Assembly (NCBI RefSeq): GCF_003846135.1
Contig: NZ_RHHM01000009.1
Location: forward strand, 122,550 to 186,549
Source: Erwinia psidii
GTDB lineage: Bacteria; Pseudomonadota; Gammaproteobacteria; Enterobacterales; Enterobacteriaceae
Length of the DNA: 64,000 nucleotides
Direction of reading: 5' to 3'
Positions 53,436-63,906 of the stretch are shown in pieces; within the stretch, counting starts at the first letter, position 1, and each line of letters starts with the position of its first letter. The translations under genes were made by a program, and so were the position numbers. Under the pieces are notes generated by a model, which saw only the letters and a program-made list of their open reading frames with translations, made no database searches and was not told the origin of the DNA.

Positions 53436-53857
53436 TGTACAAGATTGGCCAGCTGGCTAAACTCGCAGGCGTCACCCCAGACACCATCCGTTACTATGAA
53501 AAGCAGCAGATGATGGATCATGAAATTCGCACTGAAGGTGGTTTTCGTCTTTACAGTGACAATGACCTGCAGCGGCTTAAATTTATCCGTTATGGCAGAC
53601 AGCTGGGATTTAGCCTGGAGGCTATCCGTGAACTCCTGTCAATTCGGGTCGATCCCGAACATCATACCTGCCAGGAGTCGAAAACCATTGTTCAGACCAG
53701 GCTGCTGGAAGTGGAGGGCATGATTGCTGAGTTGCAGCATATGCAGCGTTCGCTACAGAGGCTGAATGATGCCTGTTGCGGTACGGCCCACAGCAGCGTT
53801 TACTGTTCTATTCTGGAATCTCTGGAAAAAGGTGCGCTTGCTTCTGCAGCAGATTGA
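53435..53857 (+). CDS. zntR: Zinc-responsive MerR-family activator ZntR
   Basis: Regulator that activates the zinc exporter gene zntA when zinc is in excess. It has 140 residues. A MerR helix-turn-helix ([20 protein letters not shown]) is followed by a dimer helix and the metal site: a cysteine in EHHTCQES near residue 79, then CC and a further Cys in [12 protein letters not shown] near residues 114-124. This set matches E. coli ZntR. Coupled to yhdN; zntA is not in the window. Confidence 0.95.
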   Translation: MYKIGQLAKLAGVTPDTIRYYEKQQMMDHEIRTEGGFRLYSDNDLQRLKFIRYGRQLGFSLEAIRELLSIRVDPEHHTCQESKTIVQTRLLEVEGMIAELQHMQRSLQRLNDACCGTAHSSVYCSILESLEKGALASAAD

Positions 53858-53912
53858 TCTTTGGCAGGTTCAGTTCTGTATTCATCGCAACCATCAATCA
53901 CAGGAAACTATC

Positions 53913-54124
53913 ATGTCAGGTTATCAACACAAGAAAGGTCTTATTCGGGATAATGCAATCGAAGCTCTGCTGCACGATCCGCTTTTCAAGCCAGAACAGA
54001 AGTTAATCAGAAAGGCAAAGAGCGTTACCGGCGAAAAGATAAACATCTCGGTAAGGGCAACCGGGAGGCCAGTGGTAAAGACAGCTTTACCACTGGCTTT
54101 CATTTAAATCTGCAAACGAAATAG
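53913..54124 (+). pseudogene. arfA: arfA with an apparent one-base deletion
   Basis: The first 26 codons ([20 protein letters not shown], then HDPLFK) match ArfA, which rescues stalled ribosomes with RF2 when trans-translation fails. Just after 53990 one base appears to be missing. Frame 0 continues to a stop at 54107 with unrelated sequence. The next frame from 53993 resumes the conserved ArfA tail ([20 protein letters not shown], then GNREASGKD) up to 54124. That tail binds the empty mRNA channel, so the frame-0 product should be inactive. A sequencing error is possible. The hairpin at 54068-54097 is intact. Confidence 0.8.
54068..54097 (+). terminator. arfA 3' hairpin (RNase III-type/terminator)
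   Basis: GCCAGTGGTAAAG and CTTTACCACTGGC form a perfect 13-bp stem around ACAG, followed by TTTCATTT. In E. coli the equivalent hairpin inside arfA is cut by RNase III or terminates transcription, giving nonstop mRNA that tmRNA normally removes. It also separates convergent arfA and mscL. Confidence 0.75.
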
Positions 54125-54183
54125 CTTTTGCTGATTAATACTCTGCACAGACAGTTGCTGAAATAATAGGTGTGAAATTGAGG

Positions 54184-54591
54184 TTAGCTCTTTTGCTGCT
54201 GTTTCAGCAAATCACGGATTTCAGTTAATAATATCTCTTCTGCAGTTGGTTTTGGGGCTGGCTTTTCTACTTCTTTACGCTTGTAAAGCTTGTTCATAAG
54301 CTTGATTGCCATAAAAATGGCAAAAGCGACAATCACGAAATCAAAAATGGTTTGAATGAATACGCCATATTGCATTACCACGGCAGGCGTAGTGCCTTCC
54401 GCAGGCTTCAATACCCAACTAAACGATTTAAAATCCACGCCACCGATTAACAGGCCTAGTGGTGGCATAATAATATTTGCGACAAGTGAAGAGACAATCT
54501 TACCAAATGCAGCACCAATTATGACGCCAACGGCAAGATCGACAACATTACCGCGCATCGCAAAATCACGAAACTCTTTGAATAAACTCAT
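54184..54591 (-). CDS. mscL: Large-conductance mechanosensitive channel MscL
   Basis: A pentameric inner-membrane channel that opens on strong hypo-osmotic shock. It has 135 residues. TM1 ([20 protein letters not shown]) carries the gate residues, a periplasmic loop follows and TM2 ([18 protein letters not shown]) precedes a cytoplasmic helix ending in [15 protein letters not shown] 54591 gives the family start [14 protein letters not shown]; a longer frame upstream has no family match. It is last in the def-fmt-rsmB-trkA-mscL order. Confidence 0.96.
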   Translation of the reverse strand: MSLFKEFRDFAMRGNVVDLAVGVIIGAAFGKIVSSLVANIIMPPLGLLIGGVDFKSFSWVLKPAEGTTPAVVMQYGVFIQTIFDFVIVAFAIFMAIKLMNKLYKRKEVEKPAPKPTAEEILLTEIRDLLKQQQKS

Positions 54592-54703
54592 GGTTCTTTC
54601 CTGTCCTTTGCAAATTGTTAAGTCTAACAAAGGACATGGTTTTTGCCATTTCAATTGTTAATAAATCTGTCCTTTAGCCTACACAGCGCCTTATGCGGTA
54701 CAG

Positions 54704-56080
54704 TCAGAGGAAGAAAGGGCTTGGCTGGAACAGACGTTCTACATCAGGCACAAACTTCTTATCTGTCAGAAACATAATTACATGGTCGCCCTGCTCAATA
54801 CGTAAATTGTTGTTGGCTATAAGTACTTCATCACCACGGACTACCGCACCAATAATAGTCCCGGGAGGAAGTTTAATATTATCGATCTGCCTGCCGACCA
54901 CCCGTGAAGTTGTTTCGTCACCATGAGCAATAGCTTCAATGGCCTCCGCGACTCCGCGGCGTAATGAGGAAACGCCCACAATGTCTGCTTTACGTACATG
55001 ACTTAACAATGCTGAAATAGTGGCCTGCTGTGGTGAAATAGCGATGTCAATTACGCTGCCCTGAACAAGATCAACATAGGCTTTGCGTTGGATCAGAACC
55101 ATCGCTTTCTTTGCACCCATTTTCTTTGCCAGCATTGCAGACATGATATTTGCTTCATCATCATTAGTGATGGCAATAAACAGATCAATCTGATCGATGT
55201 GCTCTTCGGCAAGAAGTTCCTGATCGGAAGCATCGCCATAAAATACGATAGTGTTCTGCAATACCTGAGCTAATTCGGTGGCACGTTGCTGGTCACGCTC
55301 AATTAACTTCACGCTGTAGCTTTTCTCCAGCCGCTGTGCCAGGCCCGAACCAATGTTACCACCGCCGACGATCATGATGCGTTTGTAGGGTTTCTCCAGA
55401 CGCTGATATTCACTCATCACCGCTCTGATGTGCTGGCTTGCCGCGATAAAGAATACTTCATCACCGGCTTCAACGATGGTGGATCCCTGTGGGCGAATGG
55501 GCCGATCCTGGCGGAAAATTGCAGCAACACGGGTATCAATATGCGGCATATGTTCACGCATAATCGAAAGGGGGTTACCGACCAGGGGACCGCCATAATA
55601 AGCTTTAACCACCGCGAGACTGACTTTACCCTCGGCGAAGTTGACCACCTGCAACGCACCGGGATATTCGATCAGACGGTAAATGTTATCGATAACCAGC
55701 TGCTCAGGAGAGATCAGATGATCAATCGGTACGGCTTCAGGAATAAACAGCTTCCCGGCATCACGGATATAATCAGACGCCCTGATGCGGGCGATGCGGT
55801 TAGGAGTATTAAATAAAGAATAAGCAACCTGGCAGGCGACCATATTCGTTTCATCCGAACTGGTCACAGCAACCAACATATCTGCGTCTTCTGCTCCAGC
55901 TTCGCGTAATACTCTGGGATGAGAACCATGTCCCTGGACTACCCGCAGATCGAATTTATCCTGAAGCTGGCGCAAACGCACACCATTCGAATCAACGATT
56001 GTTATATCGTTGTTTTCACCAACGAGGTTTTCTGCCAGCGTACCGCCCACCTGGCCTGCTCCAAGAATGATTATTTTCAT
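54704..56080 (-). CDS. trkA: Trk potassium uptake regulatory subunit TrkA
   Basis: A peripheral NAD(H)-binding protein that gates the TrkG/TrkH potassium channels. It has 458 residues, as in E. coli. Two RCK units each have a Rossmann motif ([16 protein letters not shown] near residue 4 and [15 protein letters not shown] near residue 237) and TrkA-C domains. The start at 56080 gives [10 protein letters not shown]; a longer frame adds 13 unrelated residues. Confidence 0.97.
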   Translation of the reverse strand: MKIIILGAGQVGGTLAENLVGENNDITIVDSNGVRLRQLQDKFDLRVVQGHGSHPRVLREAGAEDADMLVAVTSSDETNMVACQVAYSLFNTPNRIARIRASDYIRDAGKLFIPEAVPIDHLISPEQLVIDNIYRLIEYPGALQVVNFAEGKVSLAVVKAYYGGPLVGNPLSIMREHMPHIDTRVAAIFRQDRPIRPQGSTIVEAGDEVFFIAASQHIRAVMSEYQRLEKPYKRIMIVGGGNIGSGLAQRLEKSYSVKLIERDQQRATELAQVLQNTIVFYGDASDQELLAEEHIDQIDLFIAITNDDEANIMSAMLAKKMGAKKAMVLIQRKAYVDLVQGSVIDIAISPQQATISALLSHVRKADIVGVSSLRRGVAEAIEAIAHGDETTSRVVGRQIDNIKLPPGTIIGAVVRGDEVLIANNNLRIEQGDHVIMFLTDKKFVPDVERLFQPSPFFL

Positions 56081-56133
56081 TTTGCTTCCGTCTGCTTTGT
56101 GAGGATCAGAAGGTACCAAACCAACCTGAGCAT

Positions 56134-57423
56134 TTAGTTTTTACACAGCCTGGCATAATAGAAGCCATCCCCGTCAATCGGATTGGGAAATATCTGCAAG
56201 CCTGGTTGTTCGGCGCTACCGGTCTCCTGCAATTGCGCATCACTGTGACGTTCCAGAAAGGCAGCGATCTGCAAATGATTCTCTTCCGGCAAAACTGAGC
56301 AAGTTGCGTACAGTAAGGTACCTCCAGGTTTCAGGTATGGCCAGATAGCGTCAAGAATACGACGTTGGAGATTGGCCAATTCTACAATGTCCTGGTCACG
56401 GCGCAGCCATTTAATATCAGGATGGCGGCGGATTACCCCAGTTGCAGAGCAGGGTGCATCCAGCAGGATGCGGTCAAACCGGGCGTCACCGCACCACTCT
56501 TCAGGCGTACAGCCGTCACCAAGTTTTACATCGGCGGTCATATTGAGACGCTGAAGATTTTCACCGATCCGTGCCAGGCGCTGGGCGTCGATATCCACTG
56601 CCATCACGTGTGCCTGAGGGGCAGCTTCCAGAATGTGGGTTGTTTTACCACCAGGAGCCGCGCATAAATCGAGGACAGATTCGTTATTCTGAGGAGAAAG
56701 CAGAGCCACGCAGCCCTGGGCTGAAGCATCCTGCACCGTCACCCAGCCACGATCAAAGCCGGGTAGTTGGCTTACCGCACAAGGGGTTTCCAGCCGCAAG
56801 GCATCAGGATGGCCGGGATGGGGTTGTGCACTTTTTCCTTCTGCTTTCAGCAGCTCCAGCCAGGCATCGCGGGTATGATGCTGGCGATTCACGCGTAGCC
56901 ACATTGGTGGACGTTGATTGTTGGCATCAACAATGCCAGGCCACTGTTGTGGCCAGGCACGTTTAAGGCGAGCAAGCAGCCATTTGGGATGCAGGTACTT
57001 CTGATCGCCTTCGTTCATTGCCTGCATCAGTGCTTCCTGCTTACGCTGGAACTGCCGCAGTACGCCGTTAATCAAACCTTTCAACTGCGGGCGCTTAAGG
57101 GCAATGGCACCTTCCACCGTTTCAGCCAGTGCCGCATGGGCCGGAATACGGGTGAACATCAGTTGATATAAGCCCACCATGATCAGGAAGTGGATCGAGC
57201 GCTGCTTACCGGTCATCGGCCGCGCCATCAGCTGGTTGATGATCCATTCCAACTGGGGCAGAGTGCGGAGAACGCCATAGCAAAGCTCCTGCAGCAGGGC
57301 AGCGTCTTTATCCACCAGAGTCTTCTGTGCGGTGGGCAGCACGTTGCTCAGCGACTGTCCCTGTTCGACCACTTTCTCAATAGTCTGGGCAGCCAGAGCG
57401 CGCAAGTTGGTATTTTTTTTCAT
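56134..57423 (-). CDS. rsmB: 16S rRNA m5C967 methyltransferase RsmB
   Basis: This enzyme methylates C967 of 16S rRNA. It has 429 residues, as in E. coli. The N-terminal NusB-like domain (about 1-145) precedes a Rossmann methyltransferase domain. That domain has the AdoMet motif [12 protein letters not shown] and the two cysteines of m5C enzymes in [15 protein letters not shown] and [11 protein letters not shown]. The start at 57423 ([13 protein letters not shown]) matches the family. Confidence 0.96.
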   Translation of the reverse strand: MKKNTNLRALAAQTIEKVVEQGQSLSNVLPTAQKTLVDKDAALLQELCYGVLRTLPQLEWIINQLMARPMTGKQRSIHFLIMVGLYQLMFTRIPAHAALAETVEGAIALKRPQLKGLINGVLRQFQRKQEALMQAMNEGDQKYLHPKWLLARLKRAWPQQWPGIVDANNQRPPMWLRVNRQHHTRDAWLELLKAEGKSAQPHPGHPDALRLETPCAVSQLPGFDRGWVTVQDASAQGCVALLSPQNNESVLDLCAAPGGKTTHILEAAPQAHVMAVDIDAQRLARIGENLQRLNMTADVKLGDGCTPEEWCGDARFDRILLDAPCSATGVIRRHPDIKWLRRDQDIVELANLQRRILDAIWPYLKPGGTLLYATCSVLPEENHLQIAAFLERHSDAQLQETGSAEQPGLQIFPNPIDGDGFYYARLCKN

Positions 57424-57471
57424 TGAGCTATCGCAAGTCAAAAGTCACCCGGCATCACGCCGGGCAAAATA

Positions 57472-58413
57472 TCAGGCAAGAATATTGCCGGGGGTGAACC
57501 AGTCACGGCGGGAGTTGAGCAGATCCTGGGCTTGCATGGCTTTTTTGCCTGCTGGCTGCAGCTCTTCAAGTACCAGCACACCATTCGACGTTGCGACCTG
57601 AATACCGTGCCTGTCAGCTTGCACGATTTCACCCGGTTTGCTGTCGACATGGGGCTGAACAGAGGCCTTCCAGACCTTGACTGGCTGATCTTCAACGGTG
57701 AAATAGCTTACCGGCCACGGGTTAAAAGCGCGGACGCAGCGTTCAAGCTGAGCAGCGGAAAGCGTCCAGTCGATCTTCGCTTCCTCTTTATTGAGTTTTT
57801 CCGCGTAGCTGACCAGTGCATCATCCTGCACTTCAGGTTTTGCCGTGTCGGCCGAAAGCTGCTCAAGCGTTGCCAGCATGCCTGCCGGGCCCAACCTGGC
57901 CAGCTTGTTATATAGAGAGGCGCTGGTGTCTTCCGGTTCTATCGGGCAGGCCAGTTTGTGCAGCATGTCGCCGGTATCCAGACCAACATCCATCTGCATG
58001 ATGGTTACGCCGGTTTCGCTGTCGCCCGCCCAGAGTGAACGCTGGATCGGCGCGGCACCGCGCCATTTCGGCAGCAGGGAACCATGCACATTGATGCAGC
58101 CCAGACGAGGCATAGCCAGCACCGGAGCAGGGAGGATCAAGCCGTAAGCGACTACCACCATCACATCGGCATTCAGGCGGGCAATCAGCTGTTGATTCTC
58201 TTCCGGGCGCAAAGATTTAGGCTGAAAGACGGGAATGTTGTGCTGCTCTGCCAGCTGCTTGACCGGGCTTGACGTCAACTTGTTCCCGCGACCGGCGGGG
58301 CGGTCTGGCTGGGTGAAAACCCCTACCACGTTGTGGCTGGATGACAACAGCGCGTCCAGATGACGCGCTGCAAAGTCAGGGGTGCCGGCAAAGATAATAT
58401 TTAGGTCGGACAC
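57472..58413 (-). CDS. fmt: Methionyl-tRNA formyltransferase
   Basis: This enzyme formylates initiator Met-tRNA using 10-formyltetrahydrofolate. It has 313 residues. The formyl-transfer motif [17 protein letters not shown] and the [18 protein letters not shown] opening are present, as is the C-terminal OB domain. It starts with GTG at 58413. It lies 24 bases after def, with which it forms the formylation/deformylation pair. Confidence 0.97.
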   Translation of the reverse strand: MSDLNIIFAGTPDFAARHLDALLSSSHNVVGVFTQPDRPAGRGNKLTSSPVKQLAEQHNIPVFQPKSLRPEENQQLIARLNADVMVVVAYGLILPAPVLAMPRLGCINVHGSLLPKWRGAAPIQRSLWAGDSETGVTIMQMDVGLDTGDMLHKLACPIEPEDTSASLYNKLARLGPAGMLATLEQLSADTAKPEVQDDALVSYAEKLNKEEAKIDWTLSAAQLERCVRAFNPWPVSYFTVEDQPVKVWKASVQPHVDSKPGEIVQADRHGIQVATSNGVLVLEELQPAGKKAMQAQDLLNSRRDWFTPGNILA

Positions 58414-58437
58414 GCTGTTCCCTTATTTAGAGGCTTA

Positions 58438-58947
58438 TCAGTCCCTGGCATTCTGGCGATAGAGCTTTTCCAGCTTCTGACGAATACGCTGACGCTTCAT
58501 TGGTGAGAGGTAATCAATAAAGAGTTTACCGACCAGATGATCCATCTCATGCTGAATACATATGGCGAGCAGGCCATCTGCTTCCAGTTCGAAGCTGTTA
58601 CCTTCGCGGTTCAGCGCACGGATTTTCACTTTTTCGGCGCGTGGCACCAGTGCACGCTGTTCAGGGATAGAGAGGCAGCCTTCTTCAATACCTGTTTCGC
58701 CGCTTTTTTCCAGCATTTCAGGGTTGATCAGGACCAGACGCTGGTCGCGATTTTCAGACACGTCAATCACGATAATACGCTGATGAATATCGACCTGTGT
58801 TGCCGCAAGTCCGATGCCTTCTTCGGCGTACATGGTCTCAAACATATCATCAACGATATGCTGAATTTCTGCATTTACTTCTTTTACGGCTTTCGCAACG
58901 ATGCGCAGACGATCGTCAGGAAAATGTAATACCGACAAAACTGACAT
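58438..58947 (-). CDS. def: Peptide deformylase
   Basis: A metalloprotease that removes the N-formyl group from new proteins. It has 169 residues, as in E. coli. Motif 1 GIGLAATQ, motif 2 EEGCLS and motif 3 QHEMDH provide the Cys and two His metal ligands and the catalytic Glu. First gene of the minus-strand operon; it diverges from dprA. Confidence 0.97.
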   Translation of the reverse strand: MSVLSVLHFPDDRLRIVAKAVKEVNAEIQHIVDDMFETMYAEEGIGLAATQVDIHQRIIVIDVSENRDQRLVLINPEMLEKSGETGIEEGCLSIPEQRALVPRAEKVKIRALNREGNSFELEADGLLAICIQHEMDHLVGKLFIDYLSPMKRQRIRQKLEKLYRQNARD

Positions 58948-59064
58948 AACTTTCCAGATCTGTGTTCAGGGGATGAAATATTTATATTCCTCATTGTAGA
59001 CATTTCGGTCTGTGATTGACAGCATTCCTGCTATGCAAGGGAAAGCTATCATAAGGATTTGGTT

Positions 59065-60189
59065 ATGACGTCAGCAGAGATCTGGTTGCGTTTGTCTGTG
59101 GTCAGGGGATTAAAAGCACATCAGTATTTACAGATTGTTGATGTTTGTCATCAGCCAGGTATGGCGGTTAAGGATGCGCTGAAATTAGCGGGATTAAACG
59201 CTGAACAGAGTAAATCCTTCTTGCAATATGATGATGCAGTCATCCAGATGACCCTTGAATGGCTTGAAGGCTCACAGCATCATTTACTGAACTTTAACAG
59301 TCGCTATTATCCGCAACGTCTCCGAGCCGTTATTGATCATCCGAGGCTCCTTTTTGTAGAGGGCGATCCTGAGTTATTGTTGACCCCGCAAATTGCCATT
59401 GTCGGTAGCCGGAATTGTTCTCACTATGGCCGTAACTGGGGGACCTTTTTTGCGCAGGCTCTCGCACTAAACGGTATCACGATTACCAGCGGTCTGGCAG
59501 CAGGCATTGACGGTGTTGCTCATCGTGGTGCGTTGGAGGTAGGTGGAAAAACCCTGGCAGTTTTGGGCAGCGGCTTAAACCATATTTACCCAAGACAACA
59601 CCGTTCATTAGCCAGAGACATTTTTGCCAGCGGCGGAGCGATAATTTCAGAGTTTCCTTTATCAGCGCCGCCACTGGCAAGAAATTTTCCGCATCGCAAC
59701 CGGATCATTAGCGGTCTTAGCCTGGGTATTTTGGTGGTAGAAGCGGCGTTAAAAAGTGGTTCGCTGGTGACCGCCAGACTGGCACTGGAGCAGAATCGTG
59801 ATGTTTACGCCGTACCCGGTGCAATTGGTAATCCGGGAAGTGAAGGTACCCACTGGCTTATCCAACAGGGAGCATTACTCACAGCGCATCCCAACACTAT
59901 TCTTGAACAGCTGCAAAGCGATCTTCAATGGCTTCCTGTTTTGCAAAGATCAGCAATATATTCTGTCAGCGAGGGCAATACTTCATTGCCATTTCCTGAT
60001 GTGTTGGCTAACGTAGGAGATGAGGTTACACCTGTTGACGTCGTCGCTGAACGTGCCGGCCAATCTGTGCCAGCCATCGTAGCTAAGCTGCTTGAGTTGG
60101 AGTTAGCAGGTTGGATCGCAGCTGTACCCGGCGGCTATGTCCGATTGAGGAGGGCAAGCCATGTTCGACGTACTAATGTACTTGTTTGA
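59065..60189 (+). CDS. dprA: DNA processing protein DprA (Smf)
   Basis: Protects incoming single-stranded DNA and loads RecA during natural transformation in competent bacteria; its role in enterobacteria is less clear. It has 374 residues, as in E. coli. The Rossmann-like core has [28 protein letters not shown] and [17 protein letters not shown], and a winged-helix-like C-terminal domain follows. ATG 59065 has AAGGA seven bases upstream; TTG 59059 in the same frame is less likely. It overlaps smg by 29 bases. Notably, hofMNOPQ uptake genes lie in the same window. Confidence 0.95.
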   Translation: MTSAEIWLRLSVVRGLKAHQYLQIVDVCHQPGMAVKDALKLAGLNAEQSKSFLQYDDAVIQMTLEWLEGSQHHLLNFNSRYYPQRLRAVIDHPRLLFVEGDPELLLTPQIAIVGSRNCSHYGRNWGTFFAQALALNGITITSGLAAGIDGVAHRGALEVGGKTLAVLGSGLNHIYPRQHRSLARDIFASGGAIISEFPLSAPPLARNFPHRNRIISGLSLGILVVEAALKSGSLVTARLALEQNRDVYAVPGAIGNPGSEGTHWLIQQGALLTAHPNTILEQLQSDLQWLPVLQRSAIYSVSEGNTSLPFPDVLANVGDEVTPVDVVAERAGQSVPAIVAKLLELELAGWIAAVPGGYVRLRRASHVRRTNVLV

Positions 60190-60634
60190 AACGTATATCC
60201 ATAACGAAGCAGAAATGCGAGTTGATCAAAATAAATTGACTGATGACTTAACCGATGCCGGTTTTCATCGTGAAGATATTTATAATGCGTTGAACTGGTT
60301 GGAAAAACTGGCAGATTATCAGGACGGACTTGTTGCTCCGATTCTGCTGGCGACCGATCCACTATCCATGCGGATCTACACTGAGGAAGAGTGCCAGCGT
60401 TTAGATGCTAATTGTCGTGGTTTTATTCTGTTCCTGGAGCAAATTCAGGTGCTGAATCTGGAAACCCGTGAGATGGTCATCGAACGTATTATGGCCCTGG
60501 ATACCCTTGAGTTTGATCTGGAAGATCTCAAATGGGTTGTGTTGATGGTGCTGTTCAATATCCCCGGATGTGAAAACGCCTATCAGCAAATGGAAGAGCT
60601 TCTTTTCGACGTCAATGAAGGAATAGTGCACTGA
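60161..60634 (+). CDS. smg: DUF494 protein Smg
   Basis: A 157-residue mostly helical protein ([20 protein letters not shown]) of unknown function, the same length as E. coli Smg. It starts inside the dprA 3' end, consistent with translational coupling. The AGGAGG upstream lies within dprA coding sequence. Confidence 0.94.
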   Translation: MFDVLMYLFETYIHNEAEMRVDQNKLTDDLTDAGFHREDIYNALNWLEKLADYQDGLVAPILLATDPLSMRIYTEEECQRLDANCRGFILFLEQIQVLNLETREMVIERIMALDTLEFDLEDLKWVVLMVLFNIPGCENAYQQMEELLFDVNEGIVH

Positions 60635-60659
60635 AGAGTCCCTTCGTGTAATAAAGCAT

Positions 60660-61217
60660 ATGAATAAAACAGCGCTTTTCGCTGTGCGAAAAAATGAACC
60701 CTGCCCCCAGTGCGGGGCAGAAATGGTTATTCGCTCCGGGAAACACGGCGCTTTTCTTGGATGCTCAAACTATCCCGAGTGTGATTATATTCGGCCACTT
60801 AAAAACCAGACCGATGGCCATATCGTTAAGGTTCTGGAAGACCAGCACTGTCCTGAGTGTCTCGCTGAGCTGGTTTTGCGCCAGGGACGCTATGGCATGT
60901 TTATTGCGTGCAGCAATTATCCCGACTGTGAACATACGGAGCTCATCGACAAGCCTGATGAAACCACGCTTTTCTGTCCGCAGTGTGAGAAGGGCAAACT
61001 TGTGCAGCGTCGTTCACGTTATGGCAAAAATTTTCACGCCTGCGATCGCTATCCTGACTGCCAGTTTGCTGTCAATTTCACGCCGATCGAGGGTGAGTGT
61101 GAGTTTTGCCATTTCCCCCTATTGATCGAGAAAAAAACGGCGCGCGGAGCCAGGCGTTTTTGCGCCAGCAAGGCCTGCGGTAAGCCAGTAACAGCAGGAA
61201 ACAGCAGTGAAGAATGA
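60660..61217 (+). CDS. yrdD: Topoisomerase-type zinc-finger protein YrdD
   Basis: A 185-residue protein made of four tandem zinc-finger modules of the topoisomerase I C-terminal type. The pairs begin CPQCGAE, CPECLAE, CPQCEKG and CEFCHFP, each closed by a second Cys pair such as CSNYPEC or CDRYPDC. It has no topoisomerase catalytic domain. Probably binds single-stranded nucleic acid; its role is unknown. It overlaps the tsaC start by 11 bases. Confidence 0.94.
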   Translation: MNKTALFAVRKNEPCPQCGAEMVIRSGKHGAFLGCSNYPECDYIRPLKNQTDGHIVKVLEDQHCPECLAELVLRQGRYGMFIACSNYPDCEHTELIDKPDETTLFCPQCEKGKLVQRRSRYGKNFHACDRYPDCQFAVNFTPIEGECEFCHFPLLIEKKTARGARRFCASKACGKPVTAGNSSEE

Positions 61218-61779
61218 GTGCTTACCAGGTTCCCTGGACTATTGTGTGGCGCAGATCGAGCAGGGGGCTGTTGTCGCCTATCCTACCGAGGCTGTTTTTG
61301 GACTGGGATGCGATCCTGATAACGAATCAGCCGTGATGGCACTGCTGGCATTAAAGCAGCGCCCGATGGCTAAAGGGCTGATCCTGATTGCCGCCGATTA
61401 TCAGCAGCTGCAGCCCTATCTCGACGATGCTCAGCTTTCTGAGCAGCAAAAAGAGCGCATGTTTGCCTGCTGGCCGGGGCCGGTGACCTGGGTAGTGCCC
61501 GCTCTTGCAACCACTCCCCGCTGGTTGACCGGGCAGTTTACTTCTCTGGCCGTCCGGGTCAGCGACCATCCTGATGTCCGGCAGCTTTGTCAGGCCGTCA
61601 ACAAGCCGCTGGTTTCAACCAGCGCGAATCTGACCACTTTACCTCCCTGCCGGACCGCGGCAGAAGTTCACCAGCAGTTTGGGGAAGCCTTCCCTGTTTT
61701 GCTGGCAGAAACAGGAGGGCGCACCAACCCGTCAGAAATTCGCGATGCTTTAACCGGTGAACTCATTCGCAAGGGATAA
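61207..61779 (+). CDS. tsaC: Threonylcarbamoyl-AMP synthase TsaC
   Basis: This enzyme makes threonylcarbamoyl-AMP from threonine, bicarbonate and ATP for t6A37 of ANN-decoding tRNAs. It has 190 residues, as in E. coli (formerly YrdC/RimN). [25 protein letters not shown] and [12 protein letters not shown] line the substrate cleft. It starts with GTG 61207, within the end of yrdD. Coupled upstream of aroE, the conserved order. Confidence 0.95.
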   Translation: MKNECLPGSLDYCVAQIEQGAVVAYPTEAVFGLGCDPDNESAVMALLALKQRPMAKGLILIAADYQQLQPYLDDAQLSEQQKERMFACWPGPVTWVVPALATTPRWLTGQFTSLAVRVSDHPDVRQLCQAVNKPLVSTSANLTTLPPCRTAAEVHQQFGEAFPVLLAETGGRTNPSEIRDALTGELIRKG

Positions 61780-61784
61780 CCATA

Positions 61785-62606
61785 ATGACTCAACAATTTG
61801 CGGTGTTCGGTAATCCGATCGGCCATAGCAAATCGCCGCGGATCCATCAGCTGTTTGCCGAACAGATGGGGATTGCCCATCCTTATGACAGAGTCTGTGC
61901 ACCGGTCGACGCTTTTGCCCGGTCTGTTGCCGGGTTTTTTGCTCAGGGTGGAGGCGGTGCCAATGTAACATTACCTTTCAAAGAACAGGCTTACGAGCTG
62001 GTTGATGAACTGACCCCGCGTGCATCAATAGCTGGTGCCGTGAACACGGTGAAGAAGCTTGAAGATGGTCGTCTGTTGGGTGATAACACGGATGGTATTG
62101 GTCTGTTGACGGATCTTCAGAGACTGAAACTGATCAAACCCAGCGATCGGATCCTGCTGGTGGGGGCCGGTGGCGCAGCGCGCGGTGTGATCCTGCCATT
62201 ATTGTCTTTCGGTTGTTCCCTGACGATCACCAACCGAACCCCTCATAAGGCTCAACTACTGGCGGATGTTTTTCAGCAGGCCGGAGGGATCCATGCCCGC
62301 GAGATGGATCGGCTGGAGGGAGAGCACTTTGATTTGATCATCAATGCGACATCCAGCGGTGTGGGCGGGGATATACCTGCGTTGCCTGCAACACTCATCG
62401 GCCAGCATTCCCGTTGCTACGATATGTTTTATCAGGCCGGCCCCACACCGTTCCTCCGCTGGTGCAGCCAGCAAGGGGCTACGCAGCTGGCCGATGGTCT
62501 GGGAATGCTGGTGGGGCAGGCTGCTCACTCTTTCTGTTTATGGCATGGCCAGCTTCCTGATATCACCCCGGTAATTGCGCTCCTTAAAGAAGAACTCAGC
62601 GCGTGA
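61785..62606 (+). CDS. aroE: Shikimate dehydrogenase
   Basis: This NADPH-dependent enzyme reduces 3-dehydroshikimate to shikimate. It has 273 residues. The substrate site NPIGHSKSP, catalytic [10 protein letters not shown] lysine region and cofactor motif [15 protein letters not shown] are conserved. With aroK and aroB at the other end of the window, three separate steps of one pathway are present, but in different operons. Confidence 0.97.
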   Translation: MTQQFAVFGNPIGHSKSPRIHQLFAEQMGIAHPYDRVCAPVDAFARSVAGFFAQGGGGANVTLPFKEQAYELVDELTPRASIAGAVNTVKKLEDGRLLGDNTDGIGLLTDLQRLKLIKPSDRILLVGAGGAARGVILPLLSFGCSLTITNRTPHKAQLLADVFQQAGGIHAREMDRLEGEHFDLIINATSSGVGGDIPALPATLIGQHSRCYDMFYQAGPTPFLRWCSQQGATQLADGLGMLVGQAAHSFCLWHGQLPDITPVIALLKEELSA

Positions 62607-62854
62607 ATCAGGCAATTCAGTTCTCCGATCGGGAAGAGTGGGTCGAGGCGATCGGCGCGGTCTGTTTTCCCGCACTGGTAAACGGTTTTCAGGTCACCTG
62701 TGTTATCAGCGGCAAATCATTGCTTCGCCGTTTTGACGGAGAAGGAGCGATGCTGGATTTGTTCCGCCAGCATCGTTGGGATCTGGAAGAGGAAGCTGAA
62801 GCGGTGATTAAAGCAGGTCAGGAAGACGAGCAGGGGCGGTTCTGGCTTTCCTGA
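62603..62854 (+). CDS. yrdB: DUF1488 protein YrdB
   Basis: An 83-residue conserved protein of unknown function ([20 protein letters not shown], then [13 protein letters not shown]). It starts at a GTG that overlaps the aroE stop by four bases. Its last 37 bases overlap the 3' end of convergent yrdA. Confidence 0.9.
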   Translation: MNQAIQFSDREEWVEAIGAVCFPALVNGFQVTCVISGKSLLRRFDGEGAMLDLFRQHRWDLEEEAEAVIKAGQEDEQGRFWLS

Positions 62855-63384
62855 GCCAGATAGTCATTCTTCCAGCCAACATAATTGTTTGCTGAATAGA
62901 GCAAGCCGCTGATCTCCTCTTCTGTCAGCGGACGTACCTGTTTTACCGGGCTACCTAAATAGAGATAGCCGCTTGCCAGGCGTTTGCCCGGTGGGACCAG
63001 GCTACCGGCACCAATCATCACGTCATCTTCTACTATCACCCCATCCAGCAGAATTGATCCCATCCCGACCAGTACGCGATTACCGATCTTACAACCATGC
63101 AGCATGGCCTTGTGTCCGATAGTGACATCCTCACCGACGATCAGCGGATTGCCGTCAGGATTAGCCACCGATTTATGTGTCACATGAAGGACACTACCAT
63201 CCTGAATATTGCTACGTTTGCCAATGATCACCTGGTTCACATCGCCGCGAATGGCAACCAACGGCCAGATGTTCACGTCGTCATCCAACCGGACATCGCC
63301 TACCACCACGCTGGAGGCATCTATCATCACCCGCTGACCTTGTTGCGGATATGTATCTTTATAAGGGCGTAAATTCCCGGACAT
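62818..63384 (-). CDS. yrdA: Gamma-carbonic-anhydrase-like protein YrdA
   Basis: A 188-residue left-handed beta-helix protein built from hexapeptide repeats, related to gamma carbonic anhydrases. Three candidate zinc histidines are in HVTHKS and GHKAMLHGC. YSANNYVGWK near the end is a family mark. The E. coli homologue has a metal site but its physiological activity is uncertain. The ATG at 63384 gives MSGNLRPYKD and a family-like length. It diverges from the rrn operon promoters. Confidence 0.93.
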   Translation of the reverse strand: MSGNLRPYKDTYPQQGQRVMIDASSVVVGDVRLDDDVNIWPLVAIRGDVNQVIIGKRSNIQDGSVLHVTHKSVANPDGNPLIVGEDVTIGHKAMLHGCKIGNRVLVGMGSILLDGVIVEDDVMIGAGSLVPPGKRLASGYLYLGSPVKQVRPLTEEEISGLLYSANNYVGWKNDYLAQESQNRPCSSS

Positions 63385-63546
63385 AACTACCTCTTTTTTA
63401 TGAAACACGATCCCTGAAGCGTAGTGCCGGAAGGGATTGGCGATCAATATCTGCCGCGAAAGATGCGGTAATTTTGTGCGGATCGTCTGAGATCTCAGCG
63501 TAAAGAGTGAAAATACAGCAACCGAATGGAAAGATCGAAAAAAGGC
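63385..63546. other. Region upstream of the rrn promoters
   Basis: About 160 bases between yrdA and rrn P1. It holds the yrdA promoter and probably the Fis sites and UP element of P1: the stretch just before the -35 is A-rich (GAAAGATCGAAAAAAGG). No gene was seen. Confidence 0.5.
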
Positions 63547-63574
63547 TTGTGCTCTGAAAACGGATCCCTATAAT
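63547..63574 (+). promoter_or_regulatory. rrn promoter P1
   Basis: TTGTGC at 63547-63552 and a perfect TATAAT at 63569-63574 are separated by 16 bases, followed by the GC-rich discriminator GCGCCTCC typical of stringently controlled rRNA promoters. An A-rich UP-like stretch lies directly upstream. Confidence 0.85.
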
Positions 63575-63667
63575 GCGCCTCCATCGATACGGAACAACGG
63601 CTTACCGGCCGCCGGGTTGAGAGGTTCAGAAAGCTGAATCTGCAGAGGAAAAATTCTCAAAAAGAAG

Positions 63668-63695
63668 TTGACTCTGAAAGAGGGAAGCGTAATAT
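63668..63695 (+). promoter_or_regulatory. rrn promoter P2
   Basis: TTGACT at 63668-63673 and TAATAT at 63690-63695 are separated by 16 bases, about 120 bases downstream of P1, the usual tandem spacing in enterobacterial rrn operons. Confidence 0.8.
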
Positions 63696-63733
63696 ACGCC
63701 ACCTCGCGACAGGCAGTTATGTCCGGTCGCACC

Positions 63734-63744
63734 GCTCTTTAACA
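63734..63744 (+). promoter_or_regulatory. rrn boxA antitermination element
   Basis: GCTCTTTAACA matches the enterobacterial boxA core bound by NusB-S10 (S10 is encoded in this window). Just upstream, GCGAC and GTCGC can form a boxB-like hairpin. Confidence 0.8.
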
Positions 63745-63906
63745 ATTTATCAGACAATCTGTGTGGGCACTCGCAGGATTGATATCCGCGCCGCAAGGCG
63801 CAAAAAAAAATATCAAGTCTTAAGAGTGAACACGTAATTCATTACGACGTTTTCCTTGAGCATCGCTTCACAGTTCTTTAATGAACGGTGAAGCAAATCA
63901 AACTTT

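Noticed and set aside
59059..59064. TTG start for dprA
   Set aside because: ATG 59065 is better spaced from AAGGA and gives the same length as E. coli DprA.
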